A DNA stretch of 64,000 nt, from the NCBI GenBank assembly GCA_030998225.1, contig JAPYXD010000738.1, positions 3,286,001-3,350,000 on the forward strand. Reading direction: 5' to 3'. This DNA comes from Diplolepis rosae (taxonomy: Eukaryota; Arthropoda; Insecta; Hymenoptera; Diplolepididae). A model generated the notes under the pieces. It saw only the letters and a list, made by a program, of their open reading frames with translations. It made no database searches and was not told the DNA's origin. Shown here piece by piece: positions 27,430-41,293 of this stretch (positions are counted from its first letter, which is position 1; every line of letters starts with the position of its first letter). The translations under genes and the position numbers were made by a program.

Positions 27430-30216
27430 TTCTAAAGAGCATAAAAGCCTAAATTTAAGAATTTACCTTCTGCTGAAGAGCATAAGAGGGAATTCTCAAG
27501 AAAAATATTTTGCAAAATAAAAAGGATTTTCTATTTTGAATTAATGCTTTTCTGCTGAAAAGCATAAGGGACATAATTCTGGAATTGACACACTGATTAA
27601 AAGCATAAGTGTAAATTCCTAATAAAAGAAAATTGGAATAAAAAAGGAATAAATGTTATGTTCAAAATTTATCCTTTCTGCTAAATAGCATATAAGCCTA
27701 AATGTACGAATTTACCTTCTGCTGAGGGGATAAAGGAGAGTTCTCAAGAACAATATTTTGCCAAATAAAAAGGATTTTCTTTTTTTGAATTAATGCTTTT
27801 CTGCTGAAAAGCATAAGGGACTTAATTCTGGAATTGACTTACTCTGATTAAGAGCATAAGTGTAAATTCCTTAAAAAAAAGAAAATTGGAATAAAAAAGG
27901 AATAAAATTGCTATTGAAGATTTATCCTTTCTTCTAAAGAGCATAAAAGCCTAAATTCTAAGAATTTACCTTCTGCTGAAGAGCATAAGAGGGAATTCTC
28001 AAGAAAAATATTTTGCAAAATAAAAAGGATTTTCTATTTTTTTTTTTTTTTTTTTTTTTGAATTAATGCTTTTTCTGCTGAAGAGCATAAGGGACATAAT
28101 TCTGGACTTGACACACTGATTAAGAGCATAAGTGTAAATCTCCGAATAAAAGGAAATTGGTATAAAAGTAAAATAAAAATTGATGTAACCAATTTATTCT
28201 TCCTGCTAAAGAGCATAAAAGCCTAAATGTACGAATTTACCTTCTACTGAAGAGCATAAAGGGAAATTTTCATAAGAACAATATTTTGTCAAATAAAAAG
28301 GATTTTCTTTTTTGAATTAATGCTTTTCATGCTGAAAAGCATAAGGGACTTAATTCTTGGAATCTGACACTCTGATTAAGAGCATAATTGTAAATTCCTA
28401 AAAAAGAAAATTGGAATAAAAAAGGAATAAAATTGCTGTTGAAAATTTATCCTTTCTTCTAAAAGAGCATAAAAGCCTAAATTAGAGAATTTACCTTCTG
28501 CTGAAGAGCATAAGAGGGAATTCTCTAAGAAAAATATTTTGCAAAATAAAAAGGATTTTCTATTTTGAATTAATGCTTTTCTGCTGAAAAGCATAAGGGG
28601 CATAATTCTGGAATTGACACACTGATTAAAAGCATAAGTGTAAATTCCTAATAAAAAAGAAAATTGGAATAAAAAAGGAATAAATGTGATGTTCAAAATT
28701 TATCCTTTCTGCTAAAGAGCATATTAAGCTTCAATGTACGAATTTACCTTCTGCTGAAGAGCATAAAGGAGAGTTCTCAAGAACAATATTTTGCCAAATA
28801 AAAAGGATTTCTCTTTTTTGAATTAATGCTTTTCTCTGCTGAAAAGCATGAGGGACTTAATTCTGGAATTGACACACTGATTAAGAGCATAAGTGTAAAT
28901 TCCTAATAGAAGGAAATTGGTATAAAAATAAAATAAAATTGATGTAACAAATTTATTCTTCCTGCTAAAGAGCATATAAGCCTAAATGTACGAATTTACC
29001 TTCTGCTGAAGAGCATAAAGGGGAATTCTCAAGAACAATATTTTGCCAAATAAAAAGGATTTTATTTTTTGAATTAATGCTTTTCTGCTGAAGAGCATAA
29101 GGGACATAATTCTGGAATTGACAAACTGATTAAGAGCATAAGTGTAAATTCCTAATAAAGCAAAATTAGGAATAAAAAAGGAATTAAATGTGATGATCAA
29201 AATGTATCCTTCCTGCTAAAGAGCATATAAGCCTAAATGTACGAATTTACTCTTCTGCTGAAGAGCATAAAGGGGAGTTCTCAAGAACAATATTTTGCAA
29301 AATAAAAAAGGATTTAATTTTTTGAATTAATGCTTTTCTGCTGAAGAGCATATAAGGGACATAATTCTGGAATTGACAAACTGATTAAGAGCAAAAGTGT
29401 AAATTCCTAATAAAAGGAAATTGGTATAAAAGTAAAATAAAATTGATGTAACAAATTTATTTTTCCTGCTAAAGAGCATAAAAGCCTAAATGTACGAATT
29501 TAACTTCTGCTGAAGAGCATAAAGGGGAATTCTCCATAACAATATTTTGTCAAATAAAAAGGATTTTCTTTTTTGAATTAATGCTTTTCTGCTGACAAGC
29601 ATAAGGGACTTAATTCTGGAATTGACACACTGATTAAAAGCATAAGTGTAAATTCCTAAAAAAAGAAACTTGGAATAAAAAAGGAATAAAATTGCTGTTG
29701 AAAATTTATCCTTTCTTCTAAAGAGCATATCAGCCTAAATGTACGAATTTACCTTCTGCTGAAGAGCATAAAGGGGAATTCTCAAGAACAATATTTTGCC
29801 AAATAAAAAGGATTTTACATTTTTTGAATTAATGCTTTTCTGCTGAAAAGCATAAAGGGACATAATTCTGGAATTGACAAACTGATTAAGAGCATAAGTG
29901 TAAATTCCTAATAAAGGAAAATTGGTATAAAAATAAAATGAAATTTATGTAACAAATTTATCCTTTCTGCTAAAGAGCATATAATCCTAAATGTACGAAT
30001 TTACCTTCTGCTGAAGAGCATAAAGGGGAATTCTCAAGAAAAATATTTTGCCAAATAAAAAGGATTTTCTTTTTTGAATTAATGCTTTTCTGCTGAAAAG
30101 CATGAGGGACTTAATTCTGGAATTGACACTCTGATTAAGAGCATAAGTGTAAATTCCTAATAAAAGGAAATTGGTATAAAAATAAAATAAAATTGATGTA
30201 ACAAATTTATTCTTCC
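27430..30216. repeat. Insertion-rich stretch of the array
   Basis: Eleven units here span about 2,787 bp instead of 2,739, a gain of about 48 bp. The 110 units before it drift by about -6 bp and the 41 after it by about -1. About 20 bp of the gain is the 23-T run. The rest is many small insertions, often ct, ta, t or a: near 27,838, 28,138, 28,273, 28,329, 28,357, 28,363, 28,809, 28,834, 29,251 and 29,351. The underlying unit types are ordinary. This may be a poorly resolved assembly stretch or a truly degenerating patch. Confidence 0.8.
28037..28059. repeat. 23-base T homopolymer
   Basis: An uninterrupted run of 23 T follows gattttcta and precedes gaattaatgc. Related units have only four T at this place (cta, tttt, gaattaatg). 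It is therefore an expansion of the native T-tract of sub-repeat 3, with no flanking duplication. No comparable run was seen elsewhere in the window. Confidence 0.95.
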
Positions 30217-33200
30217 TGCTAAAGAGCATAAAAGCCTAAATGTACGAATTTACCTTCTGCTGAAGAGCATAAAGGGGAATTCTCAAAAAAAATATTTTGC
30301 CAAATTAGAAGGATTTTCTTTTTTGAATTAATGCTTTTCTGCTGAAGAGCATAAGGGACATAATTCTGGAATTGACACTCTGATTAAGAGCATAAGAGTA
30401 AATTCCTAATAAAAGAAAATTGGAATAAAAAAGGAATAAATGTGATGTTCAAAATTTATCCTTTCTGCTGAAGAGCATATAAGTATAAATGTACGAATTT
30501 ACCTTCTGCTGAAGAGCATAAACGGGAATTCTCAAGAACAATATATTGCCAAATAAAAAGGATTTTCTTTTTTGAATTAATTCTTTTCTGCTGAAAAGCA
30601 TAAGGGACATAATTCTGGAATTGACACACTGATGAAGAGCATAAGTGTAAATTCCTAATAAAAAATATTGGAATAAAAATGGAATAAAAGTGATGATCAA
30701 AATTTATCCTTTCTGCTAAAGAGCATAAAAGCCTAAATTTAAGAATTTACCTTCTGCTGAAGAGCATAAAGGGGAATTCTCAAGAAAAATATTTTGCCAA
30801 ATAAAAATGATTTTCTTTTTTGAATGAATGCTTTTCTGCTGAACAGCATAAGGGACATAATTCTGGACTTGACACACTGATTAAGAGCATAAGTGTAAAT
30901 TCCGAATAAAAGGAAATTGGTATAAAAGTAAAATAAAATTGATGTAACCAATTTATTCTTCCTGCTAAAGAGCATAAAAGCCTAAATGTACGAATTTACC
31001 TTCTACTGAAGAGCATAAAGGGAAATTTTCAAGAACAATATTTTGTCAAATCAAAAGGATTTTCTTTTTTGTTTTAATGCTTTTCTGCTGAAGAGCGTAA
31101 GGGACATAATTCTAGAATTGACACACTGATTAAAAGCATAAGTGTAAATTCCTAAAAAAAGAAAATTGGAATAAAAAAGGAATAAAATTGCTGTTGAAAA
31201 TTTATCCTTTCTTCTAAAGAGCATAAAAGACTAAATTTAAGAATTTACCTTCTGCTGAAGAGCATAAGAGGGAATACTCAAGAAAAATATTTTGCAAAAT
31301 AAAAAGGATTTTCTTTTTTGAATTAATTCTTTTCTGCTGAAAAGCATAAGGGACTTAATTCTGGAATTGACACACTGATTAAGAGCATATGTGTAAATTC
31401 CTAATAAAAGAAAATTGTAATAAAAAAGGAATAAAAGTGATGTTCAAAATTTATCCTTTCTGCTAAAAAGAGCATATAAGCCTAAATGTACGAATATACC
31501 TTCTGCTGAAGAGCATAAAGGGGAATTCTCAAGAAAAATATTTTGCCAAATAAAAAGGAGTTTCTTTTTTGAATTAATGCTTTTCTGCTGAAAACATAAG
31601 GGACTTAATTCTGGAATTGACACACTGATTAAGAGCATAAGTGTAAATTCCTAATAAAAGAAAATTGGAATAAAAAAGGAATAAAAGTGATGTTCAAAAT
31701 TTATCCTTTCTGCTAAAGAGCATATAAGCCTAAATGTACGAATATACCTTCTGCTGAAGAGCATAAAGGGGAATTCTCAAGAAAAATATTTTGCCAAATA
31801 AAAAGGATTTACTTTTTTGAATTAATGCTTTTCTGCTGAAGAGCATAAGGGACATAATTCTGGAATTGACACACTGATTAAGAGCATAAGTGTAAATTCC
31901 TAATAAAGGAAAATTGGTATAAAAATAAAATGAAATTTATGTAACAAATTTATCCTTTCTGCTAAAGAGCATATAAGCCTAAATGTACGAATTTACCTTC
32001 TGCTGAAGAGCATAAAGGGGAATTCTCAAGAACAATATTTTGCCAAATAAAAAGGATTTTCTTTTTTGAATTAATGCTTTTCTGCTGAAAAGCATAAGGG
32101 ACTTAATTCTGGAATTGACACTCTGATTAAGAGCATAAGTGTAAATTCCTAATAAAAGGAAATTGGTATAAAAATAAAATAAAATTGATGTAACAAATTT
32201 ATTCTTCCTGCTAAAGAGCATAAAAGCCTAAATGTACGAATTTACCTTCTGCTGAAGAGCATAAAGGGGAATTCTCAAGAAAAATATTTTGCCAAATTAG
32301 AAGGATTTTCTTTTTTGAATTAATGCTTTTCTGCTGAAAAGCATAAGGGACTTAATTCTGGAATTGACACACTGATTAAGAGCATAAGCGTAAATTCCTA
32401 ATAAAAGAAAATTGGAATAAAAAAGGAATAAATGTGATGTTCAAAATTTATCCTTTCTGCTAAAGAGCATATAAGCCCAAATGTACGAATTTACCTTCTG
32501 CTGAAGAGCATAAAGGGGAATTCTCAAGAACAATATTTTGCCAAATAAAAAGGATTTTCTTTTTTGAATTAATGCTTTTCTTCTGAAAAGCATAAGGTTC
32601 ATAATTCTGGAATTGACACACTGATTAAAAGCATAAGTGTAAATTCCTAATAAAAGAAAATTGGAATAAAAAAGGAATAAAAGTGATGTTCCAAATTTAT
32701 CCTTTCTGCTAAAGAGCATATAAGCCTAAATGTACGAATTTACCTTCTACTGAAGAGCATAAGGGGGTATTCTCAAGAAAAATATTTTGCAAAATAAAAA
32801 GGATTTTCTTTTTTGTATTAATGCTTTTCTGCTAAAGAGCATAAGGGACATAATTCTGGACTTGACACACTGATTAAGAGCATAAGTGTAAATTCCGAAT
32901 AAAAGGAAATTGGTATAAAAGTAAAATAAAATTGATGTAACCAATTTATTCTTCCTGCTAAAGAGCATAAAAGCCTAAATGTACGAATTTACCTTCTACT
33001 GAAGAGCATAAAGGGAAATTTTCAAGAACAATATTTTGTCAAATCAAAAGGATTTTCTTTTTTGAATTAATGCTTTTCTGCTGAAGAGCATAAGGGACAT
33101 AATTCTGGAATTGACACTCTGATTAAGAGCATAAGAGTAAATTCCTATTAAAAGGAAATTGGTATAAAAATAAAATAAAATTGCTGTTCAAAATTTATCC

Positions 33201-36200
33201 TTTCTTCTCAAGAGCATAAAAGCCTAAATTAGAGAATTTACCTTCTGCTGAAGAGCATAAGAGGGAATTCTCAAGAAAAATATTTTGCAAAATAAAAAGG
33301 ATTTTCTATTTTGAATTAATGCTTTTCTGCTGAAAAGCATAAGGGACATAATTCTGGGATTGACACTCTGATTAAGAGCATAAGTGTAAATTCCTAAAAG
33401 AAAAAATTGGTATAAAAATAAAATAAAATTGATTTAACAAATTTATTCTTCCTGCTAAAGAGCATAAAAGCCTAAATGTACGAATTTACCTTCTGCTGAA
33501 GAGCATAAAGGGGAATTCTCAAGAAAAATATTTTGCAAAATAAAAATGATTTTCTTTTTTGAATGAATGCTTTTCTGGTGAAATGCATAAGAGACTTGAT
33601 TCTGGAATTGATACACTGATGAAGAGCATAAGTGTAAATTCCTAATAAAAGAAAATTGGAATAAAAAAGGAATAAAATTGATTTTGAAAATTTATCCTTT
33701 CTTCTAAAGAGCATAAAAGCCTAAATTTAAGAATTTACCTTCTGCTGAAGAGCATAAAGGGTAATTCTCAAGAACAATATTTTGCCAAATAAAAAGGATT
33801 TTCTTTTTTGAATTAATGCTTCTCTGCTGATAAGCATAAGAGACTTAATTCTGGAATTTACACTCTGATTAAGAGCATAAGCGTAAATACCTAATAAATG
33901 AATATTGTAATAAAAAAGGAATAAAAGTGATGTTCAAAATTTATCCTTTCTGCTAAAGAGCATATCAGCCTAAATGTAAAAATTTACCTTCTACTGAAGA
34001 GCATAAAGGGAAATTTTCAGGAACAATATTTTGTCAAATAAAGGGATTTTCTTTTTTGAATTAATGCTTTTCTGCTGAAAAGCATAAGGGACTTAATTCT
34101 GGAATTGACACTCTGATTAAGAGCATAAGTGTAAATTCCTAAAAAAGAAAATTGGAATAAAAAAGGAATAAAATTGCTATTGAAAATTTATCCTTTCTTC
34201 TAAAGAGCATAAAAGCCTAAATTTAAGAATTTACCTTCTGCTGAAGAGCATAAGAGGGAATTCTCAAGAAAAATATTTTGCAAAATAAAAAGGATTTTCT
34301 ATTTTGAATTAATGCTTTTCTGCTGAAAAGCATAAGGGACATAATTCTGGAATTGACACACTGATTAAAAGCATAAGTGTAAATTCCTAATAAAAGAAAA
34401 TTGGAATAAAAAAGGAATAAATGTTATGTTCAAAATTTATCCTTTCTGCTAAATAGCATATAAGCCTAAATGTACGAATTTACCTTCTGCTGAGGGGATA
34501 AAGGATAGTTCTCAAGAACAATATTTTGCCAAATAAAAAGGATTTTCTTTTTTGTTTTAATGCTTTTCTGCTGAAGAGCGTAAGGGACATAATTCTAGAA
34601 TTGACACACTGATTAAGAGCATAAGTGTAAATTCCTAATCAAAGAAAATTGGAATAAAAAAGGAATAAAATTGCTGTTGAAAATATATCCTTTCTTCTAA
34701 AGAGCATAAAAGCCTAAATTCAAGAATTTACCTTATGCTGAAGAGCATAAAGGGGAATTCTCAAGAAAAATATTTTGCCAAATAAAAAGGATTTTCTTTT
34801 TTGAATTAATGCATTTCTGCTGAAGAGCATAAGGGACATAACTCTGGAAAAGACAATCGGATTAAGAGAATCAGTGTAAATTCCTAATAAAGGAAAATTG
34901 GTATAAAAATAAAATGAAATTTATGTAACAAATTTATCCTTTCTGCTAAAGAGCATATAATCCTAAATGTACGAATTTACCTTCTGCTGAAGAGCATAAA
35001 GGGGAATTCTCAAGAACAATATTTTGCCAAATAAAAAGGATTTTCTTTTTTGAATTAATGCTTTTCTGCTGAAAAGCATAAGGGACTTAATTCTGGAACT
35101 GACACTCTGATTAAGAGCGTAAGTGTAAATTCCTAATAAAAGGAAATTGGTATAAAAGTAAAATAAAATTGATGTAACAAATTTATTCCTCCTGCTAAAG
35201 AGCATAAAAGCCTAAATGCACGAATTTACATTCTGCTGAAGAGCATAAAGGGGAATTCTCAAGAAAAATATTTTGCCAAATTAGAAGGATTTTCTTTTTT
35301 TGAATTAATGCTTTTCTGCTGAAAAGCATAAAGGACATAATTCTGGAATTGACACACTGATTAAGAGCATAAGTGTAAATTCCTAATAAAAAGAAAATTG
35401 GAATAAAAAAGGAATAAATGTGATGTTCAAAATTTATCCTTTCTGCTAAAGAGCATATAGGCCTAAATGTACGAATTTACCTTCTGCTGAAGAGCATAAA
35501 CGGGAATTCTCAAGAACAATATATTGCCAAATAAAAAGGATTTTCTTTTTTGAATTAATACTTTTCTGCTGAAAAGCATAAGGTTCATAATTCTGGAATT
35601 GACACACTGATTAAAAGCATAAGTGTAAATTCCTAATAAAAGAAAATTGGAATAAAAAAGGAATAAAAGTGATGTTCCAAATTTATCCTTTCTGCTAAAG
35701 AGCATATAAGCCTAAATGTACGAATTTACCTTCTACTGAAGAGCATAAGGGGGTATTCTCAAGAAAAATATTTTGCAAAATAAAAAGGATTTTCTTTTTT
35801 GTATTAATGCTTTTCTGCTGAAGAGCATAAGGGACATAATTCTGGACTTGACACACTGATTAAGAGCATAAGTGTAAATTCCGAATAAAAGGAAATTGGT
35901 ATAAAAGTAAAATAAAATTGATGTAACCAATTTATTCTTCCTGCTAAAGAGCATAAAAGCCTAAATGTACGAATTTACCTTCTACTGAAGAGCATAAAGG
36001 GAAATTTTCAAGAACAATATTTTGCCAAATTAGAAGGATTTTCTTTTTTGAATTAATGCTTTTCTGCTGAAGAGCATAAGGGACATAATTCTGGAATTGA
36101 CACTCTGATTAAGAGCATAAGAGTAAATTCCTATTAAAAGGAAATTGGTATAAAAATGGAATAAAAGAGTGTTCAAAATTTATCCTTCCTGCTAATGAGC

Positions 36201-39200
36201 ATAAAAGCCTAAATTTAAGAATTTACCTTCTGCTGAAGAGCATAAGAGGGAATTCTCAAGAAAAATATTTTGCAAAAAAAAAAGGATTATATATTTTGAA
36301 ATAAAGCATTTAAGCCGAACAGCATAAGGGAATTAATTATGGAATTGACACTGGGATTAAGAGCATGAGTGTAAATTCCTAATAAAAAGGAAATTGGTAT
36401 AAAAAGTAAAATAAAATTGATGTAACAAATTTATTCTTCCTGCTAAAGAGCATAAAAGCCTAAATGTACGAATTTACCTTCTGCTGAAGAGCATAAAGGG
36501 GAATTCTCAAGAAAAATATTTTGCAAAATAAAAATGATTTTCTTTTTTGAATAAATGTTTTTCTGCTGAAATGCATAAGAGACTTGATTCTTGAATTGAC
36601 ACACTGATGAAGAGCATAAGTGTAAATTCCTAATAAAAGAAAATTGGAATAAAAAAGGAATAAAATTGCTGTTTAAAATTTATCCTTTCTTCTAAAGAGC
36701 ATAAAAGCCTAAATTTAAGAATTTACCTTCTGCTGAAGAGCATAAAGGGAAATTCTCAAGAACAATATTCTGCCAAATAAAAAGGATTTTCTTTTGTGAA
36801 TTAATGCTTTTCTGCTGATAAGCATAAGAGACTTAATTCTGGAATTTATACTCTGATTAAGAGCATAAGCGTAAATACCTAATAAAAGAAAATTGGAATA
36901 AAAAAGGAATAAAAGTGATGTTCAAAATTTATCCTTTCTGCTAAAGAGCATATAAACCTAAATGTAAGAATTTACCTTCTACTGAAGAGCATAAAGGGAA
37001 ATTTTCAAGAACAATATTTTGTCAAATAAAGGGATTTTCTTTTTTGAATTAATGCTTTTCTGCTGAAAAGCATAAGGGACTTAATTCTGGAATTGACACT
37101 CTGATTAAGAGCATAAGTGTAAATTCCTAAAAAAAGAAAATTGGATAAAAAAAGGAATAAAATTGCTATTGAGAAATTTATCCTTTCTTCTAAAGAGCAT
37201 AAAAGCCTAAATTTAAGAATTTACCTTCTGCTGAAGAGCATAAGAGGGAATTCTCAAGAAAAATATTTTGCAAAATAAAAAGGATTTTCTATTTTGAATT
37301 AATGCTTTTCTGCTGAAAAGCATAAGGGACATAATTCTGGTATTGACACTCTGATTAAGATCATAATTTTAAATTCATAATAAAATAAAGTTGGAATAAA
37401 ATAGGAATAAATGTGATGTTCAAAATTTATTCTTTCTTCTAAATAGCATATAAGCCTAAATGTACGAATTTACCTTCTGCTGAGGGGATAAAGGGTAATT
37501 CTCAAGAACAATATTTTGCCAAATAAAAAGGATTTTCTTTTTTGATTTAATGCTTTTCTGCTGAAAAGCATAAGGGACTTAATTCTGGAATTGACACTCT
37601 GATTCAGAGCATAAGTGTAAATTCCTAAAAAAAGAAAATTGGAATAAAAAAGGAATAAAATTGCTATTGAAGATTTATCCTTTCTTCTAAAGAGCATAAA
37701 AGCCTAAATTTAAGAATTTACCTTCTGCTGAAGAGCATAAGAGGGAATTCTCAAGAAAAATATTTTGCAAAATAAAAAGGATTTTCTATTTTGAATTAAT
37801 GCTTTTCTGCTGAAGAGCATAAGAGACATAATTCTGGACTTGACACACTGATTAAGAGCATAAGTGGAAATTCCGAATAAAAGGAAATTGGTATAAAAGT
37901 AAAATAAAATTGATGTAACCAATTTATTCTTCCTTCTAAAGAGCATAAAAGCCTAAATATAAGAATTTACCTTCTGCTGAAGAGCATAAAGGGAAATTCT
38001 CAAGAACAATATTTTGTCAAATAAAAAGGATTTTCTTTTTTGAATTAATGCTTTTCTGCTGACAAGCATAAGGGACTTAATTCTGGAATTGACAATCTGA
38101 TTAAGAGCATAGGTGTAAATTCCTAATAAAAGAAAATTGGAATAAAAAAGGAATAAAATTGCTGTGTAAAATTTATCCTTTCTTCTAAAGAGCATAATAG
38201 CCTAAATTAGAGAATTTACCTTCTGCTGAAGAGCATAAGAGGGAATTCTCAAGAAAAATATTTTGCAAAATAAAAAGGATTTTCTATTTTGAATTAATGC
38301 TTTTCTGCTGAAAAGCAAAAGGGGCATAATTCTGGAATTGACACACTGATTAAAAGCATAAGTGTAAATTCCTAATAAAAGAAAATTGTAATAAAAAAGG
38401 AATAAAAGTGATTTTCAAAATTTATCCTTTCTGCTAAAGAGCATATAAGCCTAAATGTACGAATTTACCTTCTGCTGAAGAGCATAAAGGGGAGTTCTCA
38501 AGAACAATATTTTGCCAAATAAAAAGGATTTTCTTTTTTGAATTAATGCTTTTCTGCTGAAAAGCATGAGGGACTTAATTCTGGAATTGACACTCTGATT
38601 AAGAGCATAAGTGTAAATTCCTAATAAAAGGAAATTGGTATAAAAATAAAATAAAATTGATGTAACAAATTTATTCTTCCTGCTAAAGAGCATAAAAGCC
38701 TAAATGTACGAATTTACCTTCTGCTGAAGAGCATAAAGGGGAATTCTCAAGAACAATATTTAGCCAAATAAAAAGGATTTACTTTATTGTGTTAATGCTT
38801 TTCTGCTGAAGAGCCTTAGGGACATAATTCAGGAATTGACAAACTGATTAAGAGCATAAGTGTAAATTCCTAATAAAGCAAAATTGGTATAAAAAATAAA
38901 ATGAAATTTATGTAACAAATTTATCCTTTCTTCTAAAGAGCATATAAGGCTAAATGTACGAGTATACCTTCTGCTGAAGAGCATAAAGGGGAATTCTCAA
39001 GAAAAATATTTTGCCAAATAAAAAGGATTTTCTTTTTTGAATTAATGCTTTCCTGCTGAAAAGCGTAAGGGACTTAATTCTGGAATTGACACTCTGATTA
39101 AGAGCATAAGTGTAAATTCCTAATAAAAGAAAATTGTAATAAAAAAGGAATAAAATTGCTGTAACAAATTTATTCTTCCTGCTAAAGAGCATAAAAGCCT

Positions 39201-40922
39201 AAATGTACGAATTTACCTTCTGCTGAAGAGCATAAAGGGGAATTCTCAAAAAAAATATTTTGCCAAATTAGAAGGATTTTCTTTTTTTGATTAATGCTTT
39301 TCTGCTGAAAAGCATAATTGACATAATTCTGGAATTGACACACTGATTAAGAGCATAAGTGTAAATTCCTAATAAAAGAAATTTGGAATAAAAAAGGAAT
39401 AAATGTGATGTTTAAAATTTATCCTTTCTGCTGAAGAGCATATAAGCCTAAATTTAAAAATTTACTTTCTGCTGAAGAGCATAAAGGGGAATTCTCAAGA
39501 ACAATATTTTGCCAAATAAAAAGGATTTTCTTTTTTGAATTAATTCTTTTCTGCTGAAAAGCATAAGGGACTTAATTCTGGAATTGACACACTGATTAAG
39601 AGCTTAAGTGTAAATTCCTAATAAAAGAAAATTGGAATAAAAAAGGAATAAAAGTGATGTTCAAAATTTATCCTTTCTGCTAAAGGGAATGAAAGCCTAA
39701 ATTTACAGATTTACCTCCTACTGAAGAGCATAAGGGGGAATTCTCAAGAAAAATATTTTGCAAAATAAAAAGGATTTTCTTTTTTGAATTAATGCTTTTC
39801 TGCTGAAGAGCATAAGGGACATAATTCTGGAATTGACACACTGATTAAGAGCATAAGTGTAAATTCCTAATAAAAGAAAATTGGAATAAAAAAGGAATAA
39901 AATTGCTGTTGAAAATTTATCCTTTCTTCTAAAGAGCATAAAAGCCTAAATTCAAGAATTTACCTTCTGCTGAAGAGCATAAAGGGGAATTCTCAAGAAC
40001 AATATTTTGCCAAATAAAAAGGATTTTCTTTTTTGAATTAATGCCTTTCTGTTGAAAAGCATAAGGGACATAATTCTGGACTTGACAAACTGATTAAGAG
40101 CATAAGTGTATATTCCGAATAAAAGGAAATTGGTATAAAAGTAAAATTAAATTGATGTAACAAATTTATTCTTCCTGCTAAAGAGCATAAAAGCCTAAAT
40201 GTACGAATTTACCTTCTGCTGAAGAGCATAAAGGTAAATTCTCAAGAACAATATTTTGTCAAATAAAAAGGATTTTCTTTTTTGAATTAATGCTTTTCTG
40301 CTGACAAGCATAAGGGACTTAATTCTGGAATTGGCACTCTGATTGAGAGCATAGTTGTAAATTCCTAATAAAAGAAAATTGGAATAAAAAAGGAATAAAA
40401 TTGCTGTTCGAAATTTATCCTTTCTTCTAAAGAGCATAAAAGCCTAAATTTAAGAATTTACCTTCTCCTGAAGAGCATAAAGGGAAATTCTCAAGAACAA
40501 TATTCTGCCAAATAAAAAGGATTTTCTTTTGTGAATTAATGCTTTTCTGCTGATAAGCATAAGAGACTTAATTCTGGAATTTACACTCTGATTAAGAGCA
40601 TAAGCGTAAATACCTAATAAAAGAAAATTGGAATAAAAAAGGAATAAAAGTGATGTTCAAAATTTATTCTGTCTGCTAAAGAGCATATAAACCTAAATGT
40701 ACGAATTTACTTTCTGCTGAAGAGCATAAAGGGGAATTCTCAAGAACAATATTTTGCCAAATAAAAAGGATTTTCTTTTTTGAATTAATTCTGTTCTGCT
40801 GAAAAGCATAAGGGACTTAATTCTGGAATTGACACACTGATTAAGAGCTTAAGTGTAAATTCCTAATAAAAAGAAAATTGGAATAAAAAAGGAATAAAAG
40901 TGATGTTCAAAATTTATCCTTT

Positions 40923-41293
40923 CTGCTAAAGAGCATATAAACCTAAATGTACGAATTTACCTTCTGCTGAAGAGCATAAAGGAGAGTTCTCAAGAACAAT
41001 ATTTTGCCAAATAAAAAGGATTTTCTTTTTTGAATTAATGCTTTTCTGCTGAAGAGCATAAGGGACATAATTCTGGAATTGACACACTGATTAAGAGCAT
41101 AAGGGGAATTCTCAAGAAAAATATTTTGCAAAATAAAAAGGATTTTCTTTCTTGAATGAATGCTTTTCTGGCGAAATGCATAAGAGACATGATGCTGGAA
41201 TTTATACACTGATGAAGAGCATAAGTGTAAATTCCTAATAAAAGAAAATTGGAATAAAAAAGGAATAAAATTGCTGTTGAAAATTTATCCTTT
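40923..41293. repeat. One-and-a-half unit (371 bp) with hybrid sub-repeat
   Basis: The distance between successive unit starts here is 371 bp instead of 249. The order of pieces is 1, 2, 3, 4, then a hybrid that begins as sub-repeat 5 (ctgattaagagcat) and continues as sub-repeat 2 (aaggggaattctcaag), then 3, 4, 5, 6. The switch lies in the shared core aagagcataag at 41,093-41,103. All unit positions to the right are shifted by half a unit relative to those on the left. This is the only half-unit shift I detected. Confidence 0.88.

Noticed and set aside
28037..28059. Poly(A) tail of an inserted retroelement on the minus strand
   Set aside because: The T run lies inside an otherwise normal unit, with no inserted sequence beside it and no target-site duplication.
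41093..41103. Insertion of a foreign element at the 41-kb length shift
   Set aside because: Both sides are ordinary satellite pieces joined within a shared motif. The extra length is exactly half a unit, so no foreign DNA is needed.
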